From positions 17,546,001-17,610,000 of the forward strand of contig CM114273.1 in assembly GCA_050084515.1 (NCBI GenBank): a DNA stretch of 64,000 nt, written 5' to 3'. Of the stretch, positions 54,624 to 64,000 are shown piece after piece. Source of the DNA: Blasia pusilla. Lineage: Eukaryota > Marchantiophyta > Marchantiopsida > Blasiales. The notes beneath the pieces were generated by a model, which made no database searches, was not told the DNA's origin, and saw only the letters and a list, made by a program, of their open reading frames with translations. The position numbers and the translations under genes are program-made. The number at the start of each line of letters is the position of its first letter. Position 1 is the stretch's first letter.

Positions 54624-56688
54624 TTAATTCAGTACTTCATTATATACAACATTTCTAGTGTAAATACCTATTTTGTTAGTAGCATTTTCATTATCTGTCA
54701 TAATATGAATAGAATTCCTTGAGCCTACTCTTGACAAGGCAACATACAATTGCCCATGAGAAAATACTGGATTGGGCAAGTAAATACCAACTCTATCTAA
54801 TGTTTGACCTTGAGACTTATTAATAGTCATTGCAAAAGCAGGACGGATAGGAAATTGAAATCGTAAGTAAATCAAAAGGTAGGCGGAATCGAAGCAATCA
54901 ATGGAATGCGTGGAATGAAAACTCGAGCTCCAATGTTTTTTCCCGTGATAATTGTTGCATCTATAAGATGTCGACTAAAGCCAACTATCACCAGCCGAGT
55001 CCCGTTTGCTTGTCCCTTTGCTCCATTCATATTCCGTAATAGCATTATCGGAGCTCCAATCTTCAAAGTCAAACAATGAGGTGGCAATCCAGATGGTAAA
55101 CATGTATTCAAAAATTCTGTTGGATAAACAAGTCTCATCTCATCGTCGGAAACAGAATCAACACTCAAGAAGGTATGCTCCTGCAAAAACAAAATAAATC
55201 ATTAAAATAAGAGAGATTATAGAAAAATGTAGCAGTAGAACAATCAAAATAGAATAATTATATTCAAGAATATGAATATTACCTCTCTTGGAAATTGAGA
55301 CATGATTTCTCCATTTATAATATCCACAGTAGTATTCTTCGTTGACAAAATGGATGTACCCCTCAAGAAATCAATATCACTCCACTTATGAACATCGTGT
55401 CCATAAACAATGTCAATGAAATCATTGATCCTTGTGGTTTTAACAATTATCGCATCCGGAACTTGTATAAAATCCTCTCCAAGATCCAAATGTAACGGTA
55501 CATGACCCTCTCCTACCTCTAATAACCACTTTGCAAAGGTTTCTTGCTCTTCTTGTGCATATCCTGATAATAAATATAAAATGAAGAAATTAGTAAATAT
55601 TTTTAAAAAAAACCACATGAAATGAAAAAGGTGAAATATTAGGTTTATTCATTAATACCTTGTACAGTATTGACTCTCATGTTGGTAGTGAGTTTCAATA
55701 ATCTCACGTCAAACCAAATAGGAGATCTCCTAAGTGTTGCATACACAACTGTGGCACGATCTCCACGACGAACAACTAGAAGAAGTTGTCGAAAGTCACC
55801 ACCAAATAAAATGATTTCCCCCCAAAAGGCAAATCTCGTAATCGAGGATCCATCAAACCCATGATATCTTGGAAAGTACGATTAACAGCCTCAAATGCGT
55901 GACGATGCGTCATAGGAGCTTCATCCCACACGATCAACTTCGCCTTTTGTATAAGGCGGGCCATATGACTATTGACCGATAGGCTGGAAAATCGATAACA
56001 AACAATATCTGAGGAACATTTATGAAGGATAATCAAAAAATAAAACAATAATATGCATGGCATAAAAGGAAAATAAATCTTAAATCTAGACTTACTTGCA
56101 AGTGGAACTTTCATGTACTTGGATAGGAATCTTGAATCGAGAATGAGCAGTACGACCTCCATCCAATAATAAAGCGGCAATCCCCAAAGATGCAATTGCA
56201 AGAGCTATATGACCCTCGCTCCGTACCATTGCAAGAAGAAGGTTGTACAAAAATGTTTTTCCTGTTCCGCCAGGACCATCGATAAAGAAAAGTTTTGCCT
56301 GAAAAATCCATATTTTTAAATCGGAAAAAAGCACTTTAAAAGAAAACTTAAATAAATAAAAAGTATAAGAAATTAATAATAAAATATACGATATATAATA
56401 TCCACTTACAGAAGGTGGCGCATCCTGTAAGATATCGCAAAAAGCATTACAAACAACTTCCCAAATCGTGCGTTGTCCATCATTTAAAGACATCTCTCCT
56501 GCTCTCACACGTTCACAAAGAATATCATGATCGTAGGAGAGCTCTTCTTCTTCTAGACGTGAAATAGATAAATCACGAGATTGGATATTTGGTTGAGGCA
56601 TGTCAGGGAAGTCCGCCATACTTTTACCATGATCTTGAAGATGGTAATGGACCTCCAATAACGCAAGATTAATAATATGAACATCCAA
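54624..56688 (-). pseudogene. Helitron Pif1-type helicase domain, five exons
   Basis: From upstream to downstream on the minus strand. Exon to 56410 (DLSISRLEEEELSYDHDIL, then MSLNDGQRTIWEVV); intron 56299-56409. Exon 56096-56298 holds Walker A (FFIDGPGGTGKTFLYN); intron 55984-56095. The exon ending at 55983 holds Walker B (LIVWDEAPMTHRHAFEAV) and, after a one-base shift in a G run, the GGDFRQLL block. The exon at about 55283-55562 reads FAKWLLEVGEGHVP, and the one below 55192 reads LKIGAPIMLLRNMN. After a shift near 54880 the last block reads [20 protein letters not shown] and LYVALSRV (motifs V and VI). Introns start GTAAGT or similar and end AG. The helicase would unwind DNA during rolling-circle transposition. 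Confidence 0.88.
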
Positions 56689-56846
56689 TGGAAGGGTCGG
56701 AATACCAATTCTCTATTACAAGCAACAAATATAGAAGTTAAAACGTAAATAAAGTACCTAAAATATTCATAAGAGAAATAAGAAAAAAATTGACTCAACA
56801 AAAGCCATGCATATTACCTCACGCCTTTGATGTAGAAGATCTTACG

Positions 56847-57902
56847 TCAATGGAACCAAAAATGTTCCCACACCATAGCCGGAAGGGAAGGTGTATTATA
56901 TAGAAGACAAATGGCAAAGAGTAAACGTAATGAATAGCAGTCATTTAATGACAACCGCCTCTTCAAAGCAAGAAAAGATCTCTCTATCGTCCTCCAAAAG
57001 TCCCATCGAATAGCGGTCTCTTTGAAGGTAGGATAAACTACACCATCGATGGTTCTCAAATCTTGATATGATTGAGCTCCTCTCACATGATGGAGAAGTA
57101 ATCGTAACCAATGACGCTCCCCTTCAGCTAGGATTAGCGAAAAAAAAAGTATTAGGGAGGAAGCATGAATATGATTTTAACATTAACTCAATTTTTTCCT
57201 AAATAATTGTATCTTAACAAGTATCGAAAGTTTACCTGGATTTGTCATATACAGACGTCCAATAGGATGTCCACATCCTGTTCGCGCACGTTTACGCAGA
57301 TGCCATTGCTTCTTATTCCAAGAGTAATGAAAAGGGAACTCCAAATAAAGATATTGTCGCAATGATCGAATCGAAACATTTGTTTCAAACCATTGAGTAA
57401 AGTGGTTTCCTTACTTCGCTCGAATATTACCCAATGAATCTTGCCCATGAAAATATACCATTTTGACTGGAAGATGAACAATCAATCTCACAATACTTGG
57501 TTGCTCTGCATGTAGACTAAACTTGAAGATTCGCCAACATGCTTCTGAAGAAGAAACGTACCTTCATACCATACAATATAAATATTGTTAGACTCCCATT
57601 TAATATCCTAGGAAAAATTGGGAGATCTTGAAAGATAGAAGGAATCAAAATACCTTGCATCAAGATATAATGATGTCTCATCAATAGTATCCTCTCCTGA
57701 TGTAGTATTTGCCAAGGTATATGATATGGCATCAGATCCTTTGTACACATACTTATAAAAGTACTTTACTGCCAAGATGCTATTTGTTATCTCCAAATTG
57801 ATATGACAATCAAATAAAGTACATAACATTGGATTGTATGGAACCACCCAACGATTATCAAAGTCATGATTTGACTTATTTATCAATCTGCCATTATCAC
57901 GC
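56847..57902 (-). pseudogene. Helitron Rep C-terminal part and Rep-helicase linker
   Basis: The exon starting at 57902 reads RDNGRLINKSNHDFDNRW, VVPYNPMLCTLFDCHIN, then AVKYFYKYVYKGSD. That last block is the tyrosine-bearing region of Helitron Rep, with the two catalytic Tyr expected in KYxxKY. An intron probably follows (GTATTTTG to CCTAG, near 57605-57650). The next exon reads CWRIFKFSLHAEQPSIVRLI and TQWFETN, with a TAA in frame. The block at 56847-57086 reads SYQDLRTIDGVVYPTFKETA, then shifts frame. These are the usual parts between Rep and helicase. Confidence 0.8.
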
Positions 57903-58002
57903 CTGCATAAACACATATAGAAGTATGTTAATAGTTGGGAAAAAAGATAGCACACTAATAGAAGAACATTAAATGACGAAATAAACAAAACCAATGAATT
58001 AC

Positions 58003-59261
58003 CTCTTATAAATAGGATATCCATCCTCATTCTCCATTGTCATTGTTGCAAACGGCATTGGGTATCCTTTGGAACATTTTTTTGTCGTTTTATCCGTGCA
58101 AGGTGCAGTTGGATGTGCTACTCCACACGGACCATGAATCATACAATTTCTTACAGTAGAATGTAGCCTAGGATGAGTCATGGGATTTGGAATCTCAGTA
58201 GATATAATATCGTCATAATCAGAGGTTGTCCTTGGCTTATCCTCAGAAGCAAGAATAATTAGGATATGCACATGTGGTAGCCCTCTCTTTTGGAACTCGA
58301 CCACATGAATGCATCCTACCACTCGACCCAAAATATGCTTATCCAATATAAGTCTTAACAACTCCTTCTTCTTTTGTTGGAAAATACGTACAACCAGGTC
58401 AAGCCAATCGGACGTTGATTGACCAGGCAGCAGAGCAGAGGTAATCTCTGGCCATTTAGGATTGCAAGTCATTGTCAAAAAGTAGTCAGGCTTCCCAAAA
58501 TGTCTCACAATGGCCATAGCATCATGGTACAATTGATGCGTGTGACGGGGTCCTCCTATGAAAGACGAAGGTAAGATAATACGTCTCCCTATGCCTTGAC
58601 CGTTCACATCATGCCGAGTCATGGCATCTCTGACCCCTTGGTATAAATTAGCTCTCAACTCTTTTTGATGCAATCGTATCCAAGTTTGCCGTTGCATTTC
58701 GATAGTCGCATACATATCCACCATATATTCTTGAGTAAGACGACCAAACCTCAACAACCGATTATTATCCATTGCGTTAGCTCGCATTTGAAGTCTGAAT
58801 AAAGCAAATTGTAAAGCAGTAATCGTCTTTGAACTCGCCTCATGAGTGGTAACCTCACCTTGAATTTCTCCTTATACAATATCATCTCTATCTTCATCCA
58901 TCATAGCATACCCTCTTAACCGAGGATCATCTCTATGATCATGTTGCCCTTGCAAAGGTATCCCAGGATGCCAACCTGCTTCACCATAAACAAAAGGCAA
59001 AACAAAGTGCAATGGGATATATGCTTCATTCAAGTCTGACAGACAACGAATCCCTCCTCCATGTAAGCGAACAATAATATCACGTCCTTCTACTGGCTCA
59101 CTCCCATCTCCAGGAAAGATAGCTGCAATCTCTGAAGCAACAGGAAAGGTGTATCGTTTTGCATCGGACCTAAACACTACCCTTGAGAACAATATGAAAG
59201 TCAGGATTACATGGATCAATAGCCACATTTCGAAATAAAGCCACATATGGATTATGGGCAT
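58003..59261 (-). pseudogene. Helitron Rep, HUH nuclease domain
   Basis: One exon ending at the intron 57903-58002 (GT to AG, 100 bp). It reads FGRLTQEYMVDMYATIEMQR, RIILPSSFIGGPRHTHQLYH, FLTMTCNPKWPEI, then EFQKRGLPHVHILI, whose H-V-H is the metal-binding HUH motif. MTHPRLHSTVRNCMIHGPCG and CSKGYPMPF follow. A TAA at 58872-58874 interrupts the frame where CAA would fit. The upstream end joins the N-terminal exon with a frame change near 59180. HUH Reps nick single-stranded DNA and stay joined to it through a tyrosine. Confidence 0.88.
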
Positions 59262-60208
59262 GTAACATATCTTGTAATCCCCTTAAGATCTCTGGCCTCA
59301 ATTGATCCCGATAATCTCCAGTCATAATCCTTCTTCTATGTTCCATCTGATGCTCATCATCATGAATATAAATTTGCGCAAATTGTGGAGGAGCACCACT
59401 TTCAGCATGTAGAGGTCCGATAGAATGATATACACCACCTTGAATCCTGAAGTTTCCTGTACCGCCTCGTTGCTCTGTCACATGTGCCCCAGTAGATGCC
59501 AATTGAAGAGCACTATTATAGGCACGTGTATTACGCAAAAAATGAAGACTATTTGCACTCATACCAGAAAGTAATTCTGCTAGTATAGAAGGTGAAGCTG
59601 TCAAATATGGTAATTGAATCTTACCATGCCCACAACACATACTAAAAGGCGAGCTTATAAACCTAGTATACTTCACTCTCTCACACTTCCAATGTAGAGC
59701 ATTGCAAGCCGGACAAACAACATTCATAAGTCCAACACTAAAACGACCAGTCATACTATCAATACGATCTCCCAACCTAAGAATTCGAATGTGCTTCTCT
59801 TCAAAGTTAGGAATACGTGCAATATTGAGCAACTTTTTCAAGTTCACAACCCTTCTAGATCCCACATTTGGAATCGAGGCATGTGCATTGTCTTCATTTT
59901 CTTCCATGTCGCCTTCACGATTGGCTGCATTGGCATTGCTCCTAAACAACGGATCACAAACATGTGCAATCTCATGTACTTCATCCAAATGTGATCCCAC
60001 ATTTGGAATAGAGGCAGATACATTTTCTTCATTCACTTCCATGTCGCCTTCACGATTAGGTCCATTGGCATCATTCCTTATCAACAAATCGCCAACATGT
60101 GCAACCTCATGTACTTCATCCAAATGAGCATGTCTTCTTCTTTGGCCCTCGGCTCGAGCAACTTGAAGCATGTGAGATAATCATAGAGGATTGGTAGGAA
60201 TTGGAAGA
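59170..60208 (-). pseudogene. Helitron Rep N-terminal exon with zinc-binding region
   Basis: It starts at a splice acceptor near 60209 with LPIPTNPL, then a TGA at 60181, then LQVARAEGQRRRHAHLDEVH. A 45-residue segment is repeated in tandem (HLDEVHEVAHVGDLLIR and HLDEVHEIAHVCDPLFR start the two copies; each ends SIPNVGS). The zinc-binding part reads VVCPACNALHWKCE and FSMCCGHGKIQLP, typical of Helitron Rep. IYIHDDEHQMEHRRRIM and GLQDMLHAHNPYVALF follow. The end runs in another frame into the HUH exon. Confidence 0.85.
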
Positions 60209-60311
60209 CTGCAAGCAGAGGTTAAGAAATTAATATATATGATTATAATAAGAATAAATATACATCCAAACATATCTCTATTAAATTTGAATATATAGTT
60301 TAGAAATATAC

Positions 60312-61085
60312 ATTGGAGATGGAAAGACCACAATCCCGGAGTTTGGAATAGCTTCAACTTCATGATGTACCATAATTGGCCTGCAAAAAATTTGACATTA
60401 GAAATCATTCATAAAAATTTAAGACCAAGTAAGAAGCATCAATAATAAAAGTATGTAAAGCATACCTTGTATTAGCTTGAGTATGAAAGTCATTAGTAGT
60501 CATAGCCTCAACTTCCTCTCTAGGAAGAAGATTCACACACAATTGATGAACATTCGCTTGGGCCAAATTATGGTGCCTTCTTCTCTGGCCTTGTGCTCGT
60601 GCAACTTGAAGAATAGCATGTAATCCCCGAGGGTTGGACGGAAGTGGAAGACTCAGAAAAACAATATTAAAAAAATTTAAGTCAAAAAAATTAAATTAAA
60701 AAAAACCAATAAAAAGAAAGAAATTAATGAGTGGATGAAACGTACATTGGAGACGATGTAGAGTCTATTAAAGCATGAAGATTTCGATTGGAAGGTGTTG
60801 CTACCAACCTGAACAAAGAATAAAAAAAAGTCATAATACGAAAAAAATTTATAAATATTATTATAATAAAAAGTAGAAATGTTATACATAAATAAATACC
60901 TTATAGTATTTGCGTCTAGTGGGCCATCGATGATGGGTGGTTGTAATTCTTCCATCAATGGAATATTCACAACAGCTTCAATAGATCTCAATTCAACTAA
61001 TTTAGCATGTCTTCGCTTTTGTCCTTAGGCTCTCACAATTTGATGTATATCACGTAATCGTTTCGGGTTCGATGGATTTGGAAGT
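60312..61085 (-). pseudogene. Helitron N-terminal iterated exons
   Basis: Four exons with good GT-AG borders: 60900-61085, 60746-60808, 60466-60651 and 60312-60380. Long exons start LPxPSNP and continue with a QVARAxGQRRRH-like basic block: IHQIVRA, stop, GQKRRHAKL in the first (TAA at 61025) and LQVARAQGQRRRHHNL in the second. The third member of the series opens the next exon (60208 down). Short exons each end in SPM before the donor. The exon pair has therefore been duplicated twice. The basic block may bind nucleic acid or act as a nuclear signal; this is inferred. Confidence 0.75.
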
Positions 61086-61187
61086 CTACATCACAAACAT
61101 GAAAGATATTAAAGTCACACAACAAATCTAGAGTGTGCACATAAGGTTACGATATCATTCTATAATCATAATGCTAAGTATCCTTAC

Positions 61188-61441
61188 ATTGGAGATGACA
61201 AAGTCGTTGAAGGAGTTACAAATCGCATATCATGAAGCGCCCTTCTGTTTCTTTGAGAAGCAACCCTTCTAACCTTCTTATATGCAACCTTCTCTGTTTC
61301 CTCCGAAATCCGTATAGAAGATGGAGCACTACATGAAATGTGGTGATCATGTTCCACATTAGGTAAAGAAACTACATTGGTGATGTCTGCGAATGGTCTT
61401 TTTTCATTTCGCCTCGATGGTTCCTCTTGAGATTCATGCAT
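61188..61441 (-). CDS. First recognised exon of the Helitron gene
   Basis: Starts MHESQEEPSRRNEKRPFADI at 61441 and ends TLSSPM at a good donor (intron 61086-61187, 102 bp). A basic patch (YKKVRRVASQRNRRAL) lies in the second half. The SPM ending is shared with the two short iterated exons downstream. Whether translation starts here or in an exon further upstream is open. Confidence 0.6.
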
Positions 61442-61753
61442 CTTGTGATAATATCAACCATCCGACCAAAATATATATTGTCAATATATTAAAAAAAATA
61501 GAAAAAAAGAGAAAATTTTGTACAAAAAACTTATACTCAAAATTTGGTCTCTGAATATTATAATCTATATTAAAAAATAAATGTACACATAACTGAAGTT
61601 TTTATAAAAATCTGAAATAGGAAAATCATTCTAACGGGCAATGAGACTCCGCCGTACTCATCTCACTTGATTCCTCAGAGAAAATTGAATGACAATCACT
61701 AATTTCCCATGACCCCGACCCGTAACAATCACGTACAAAAGAATGGCTAGATG

Positions 61754-62200
61754 CTATAGGGTCGATGAAGGGATGCAATCATGTGTGGAATCTGTATCTC
61801 CTTCTCCCTCCTGACCTCCAACTACTTCTTGTGAAATAGAATGATGATTCACCCCAGGTGTGGTTAAAATCCTAGATGCACTCTCATCATAACTACAACT
61901 CTGACCATTTCTCAAAGGGCTTATGCTAACATTAGGACCATTAATCCCATTTTCGCAAATAGGAAATGGTACATAGCTAGGACTTAAAGCCTTATCCATA
62001 TTTTCAAAAATCGGCGATGGAACATAGCCTGGACTTGAAGCATAATTCCTATTTTCAACGATCGGAGAGGGGACATATTCCGGACTTGCTATTTGTATCA
62101 CCTCTATGACGTCAACATCTATAGGTGTATAATCCCTTTCTTGTTCATCAAGAGGAACGTAGAACTCACCATCGCTATAGCGTAATTCGTCACCAATCAT
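61754..62200 (-). CDS. Hypothetical acidic protein with SPxYVPSPI repeats, 148 aa
   Basis: The open frame from ATG 62200 has three tandem repeats near residues 38-85: SPEYVPSPIVEN, SPGYVPSPIFEN and SPSYVPFPICEN. The protein is acidic. It lies just upstream of the Helitron gene on the same strand, so it may be an earlier exon or an accessory frame of that element, or a separate host gene. No family is recognised. Confidence 0.4.
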   Translation of the reverse strand: MIGDELRYSDGEFYVPLDEQERDYTPIDVDVIEVIQIASPEYVPSPIVENRNYASSPGYVPSPIFENMDKALSPSYVPFPICENGINGPNVSISPLRNGQSCSYDESASRILTTPGVNHHSISQEVVGGQEGEGDTDSTHDCIPSSTL

Positions 62201-62474
62201 TTATAAAGTATCCTGCATTATCCACACAATTATTAAAATAAAAGAAATATATCAAAATAATGAAAGAAATACCCAATATAAAAGGATACTAAATCTCCAC
62301 ACCTGAATATTAGAACACAAGCAGAGAAGACTTACTTTTTTGAGTAACACCACTCCCAAAGAAATGAAACTTGATCGTTTGCTCAACTCAACAATCTAAA
62401 ACAGACTTCTGAGAACAAAACCAACATGGATTTGATGATTAATTGGATATACACGATAGATAGTACTCTATAGG

Positions 62475-62903
62475 CTACTTATCTCCAATATCTCGACTAT
62501 CTCCACTTATGTCTAAATCCCCATAATCCATACACCTATATTCGAGGTCGAACTCATCACCAACATACCATCCCTCAGAATCATAGAGGGAAGTGGAGGA
62601 ATATTCTCCATCCTCAAGATCTTCAAGACCGGGACAAATATCTACAGAGTATCTCTCATTACTATTGAGAGTAATCACAATTTCCTCGCCTATTGAGACT
62701 TCTCTAACTTCCTCAATCTCATTGAAACCATTTGAAATAGGAGCAAAAAATATAGGGTCCACATCAAACAATTTTCGTTTGCGTTTAGGGCGAGATAATG
62801 AAAATCTATGTTCATCTCTCTCTACCAAATATTCGGGACTCCTATTTATTACAATTTCTTCCACAATTATACGCCTCTTGCATCTTGATGAGACAGTTGA
62901 CAT
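62475..62903 (-). CDS. Hypothetical acidic protein, 142 aa
   Basis: Open frame from ATG 62903. The N-terminus is basic (CKRRIIVEE, SRPKRKRKLF, a possible nuclear signal) and the C-terminal half is strongly acidic and Tyr/Ser-rich (YGDLDISGDSRDIGDK). It contains NRSPEYLVE, echoing the SPEYV repeat of the next frame downstream, so the two may belong to one spliced gene. No domain is recognised. Confidence 0.4.
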   Translation of the reverse strand: MSTVSSRCKRRIIVEEIVINRSPEYLVERDEHRFSLSRPKRKRKLFDVDPIFFAPISNGFNEIEEVREVSIGEEIVITLNSNERYSVDICPGLEDLEDGEYSSTSLYDSEGWYVGDEFDLEYRCMDYGDLDISGDSRDIGDK

Positions 62904-63184
62904 GGCGTAAGATAGTTAGCCTCACTCCGCATATACAATATTATTCACTGCAAATTTAAAAAGAGCATATTAAAATTTCAATATAATTAGATAATTCCAG
63001 TAAAAAAAGAGAGGGACCACCAGGAGCAGATTTCAAGTAAGAAAAATGTAACTGTAATTTCATAACGCTCACCTAAAAAAAAAGATTATAAGATTTGTAA
63101 GAGAAAAAGATCTCGGCACGGAAAAAAAAAAAAAAATTTCATAAATAAAATTTGAAAGCCCCCTGTCTCCAAGCATCTAGTAGG
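62904..63184. other. No gene; AT-rich
   Basis: AT-rich with A runs. It may contain the Helitron 5' end, which was not located. Confidence 0.35.
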
Positions 63185-63440
63185 CCTACGTCAGTAAGGT
63201 CGGGTCACTGGCTTCGGCTCAGGTGGGCGGGGATCGAATCTCGCTGTCGACGCTATTGAGGAAGCGGCTCTCCCAGTCGGACTCTGGTGAAGCCCACATG
63301 CGTTGCCGCCACAGAGCCATGGTACGTTTATGCATATATTTCGAGAGAGGAAAGAGGCGGGACAGGCAGAAGAAACGCGAGCACTCCCAGTCGGTTGCCT
63401 CGGGCAGGCCATGGTCCATGGTACGTTTATGCTATTAACG
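63185..63440 (+). repeat. Imperfect tandem duplication, about 100 bp
   Basis: CTCCCAGTCGG occurs twice, and each copy is followed within about 60 bp by CCATGGTACGTTTATGC (about 63317 and 63417). The spacer differs between copies. Confidence 0.7.
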
Positions 63441-64000
63441 TACCATTATTACATTATATATTACGTTATATTGCCATGCTCCTCACTTAAAGTAGCGATT
63501 CTAGTAAAGAAGGGCACGGTGTGAAGAAGGCAGCCGGCAAGAAGCCTAGGATCGTATGTGGAAACAAGGATGAGAATGCTCAGACAGACAAGGAAAAACG
63601 TAAGGACAGTTGAAAGCATCATGTGCCTCATGCCACACTATCAGGAAGAATTAGCAAGTGGAAATGCGTCCTGCCAAGTGAAGCTCCCGAGATCCCGAGA
63701 TAGTCATATGAGTGCAAGTGGAGAGCGTAAGGCCGCAGGTGCATCGCGCGAGCTCTAGTACCTCTCTTAATTCTGCGCGAATGATCACTCATTTCGACCG
63801 ACGGGGGCCATGGTATGACGAGGTTATGATGACCGTTTCTCGGGGGTCGCTCAGCCATCAAAAATTTCGCTTTCTCTCGGGGATTGATCCTTGGATTCTT
63901 GGAAGCGTCTACAGGCGGAGAAATCTCGTTTCGAATCGGACCGCTCCCGTCCAAGCGATTTGTCAACAATTGCCTCGGTCTGTTGTCTCTCCGATGGCAA
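63441..64000. other. No recognisable gene
   Basis: Short overlapping frames on both strands; nothing recognised before the window ends. Confidence 0.4.

Larger units (their letters stand above)
54508..61441 (-). mobile_element. Helitron (rolling-circle transposon), degraded
   Basis: A minus-strand gene encodes a Helitron Rep (HUH nuclease) joined to a Pif1-type helicase, the defining pair for autonomous Helitrons. Coding exons are separated by GT-AG introns of about 100 bp, as in plant Helitrons. A candidate 3' end (CTAG followed by T, with a small hairpin before it) lies at 54508-54529. The 5' end was not found and may lie beyond 61441, possibly past 62900. At least four frameshifts and several stops make it inactive. 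One segment has been copied to 33477-33892. Confidence 0.85.

Noticed and set aside
63225-63250. GGATCGAATC-like tRNA T-arm sequence
   Set aside because: No matching acceptor, D or anticodon arms at the right spacing.

Overview
The window looks like gene-poor, transposon-dominated nuclear DNA of a streptophyte. A land plant outside the well-studied angiosperms or a charophyte alga fits best, but the sequence does not fix the species. Supporting signs are GT-AG introns of about 100 bp, a chromodomain Ty3/gypsy element with an initiator-tRNA-Met-like primer site, an intron-containing Helitron, a plant-type Mutator-like (MULE) transposase, a LINE, and almost no intact long reading frames. Nothing suggests bacterial DNA.

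Layout. 1-509: 5'-truncated LINE copy (minus). 511-1155: coiled-coil pseudogene. 1234-2274: module in a 244-bp tandem array. 2265-2860: possible RS-rich exons. 3616-7900: LINE with ORF1 and an endonuclease/reverse transcriptase ORF2. 8496-10017: 320-360-bp tandem repeats. 12537-13400: degraded gypsy gag-protease. 16422-17497: array of short palindromes. 20100-20530: dispersed repeat with two inverted partial copies. 21440-24485: MULE transposase pseudogene. 30845-32954: gag and protease-like frames (minus). 33477-33892: copied Helitron piece. 35765-49035: old Ty3/gypsy element with a cytosine-5 DNA methyltransferase between protease and reverse transcriptase. It is split at its RNase H by a nested chromovirus (41139-48501) with two LTRs and a 5-bp target duplication. 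49035-54500: GC-richer sequence without recognised genes. 54508-61441: Helitron Rep-helicase gene (minus), with two acidic-protein frames upstream to 62903. 63185-64000: short duplications only.

Most interesting: a retrotransposon carrying its own DNA methyltransferase, with motifs I, IV, VI, VIII, IX and X recognisable although broken by stops and frameshifts. Across the LINE, both gypsy elements, the Helitron and a coiled-coil pseudogene, nearly all in-frame stops are where a C-to-T change on one strand would turn Gln, Arg or Trp into a stop. That is the pattern expected of decay of methylated cytosines. Two such stops can be checked against paralogous copies inside the window, and both still have the sense codon.

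Boundaries given for gene-free stretches and degraded elements are approximate. No searches were run; family calls come from motifs read by eye. Some single-base frameshifts could be assembly errors.
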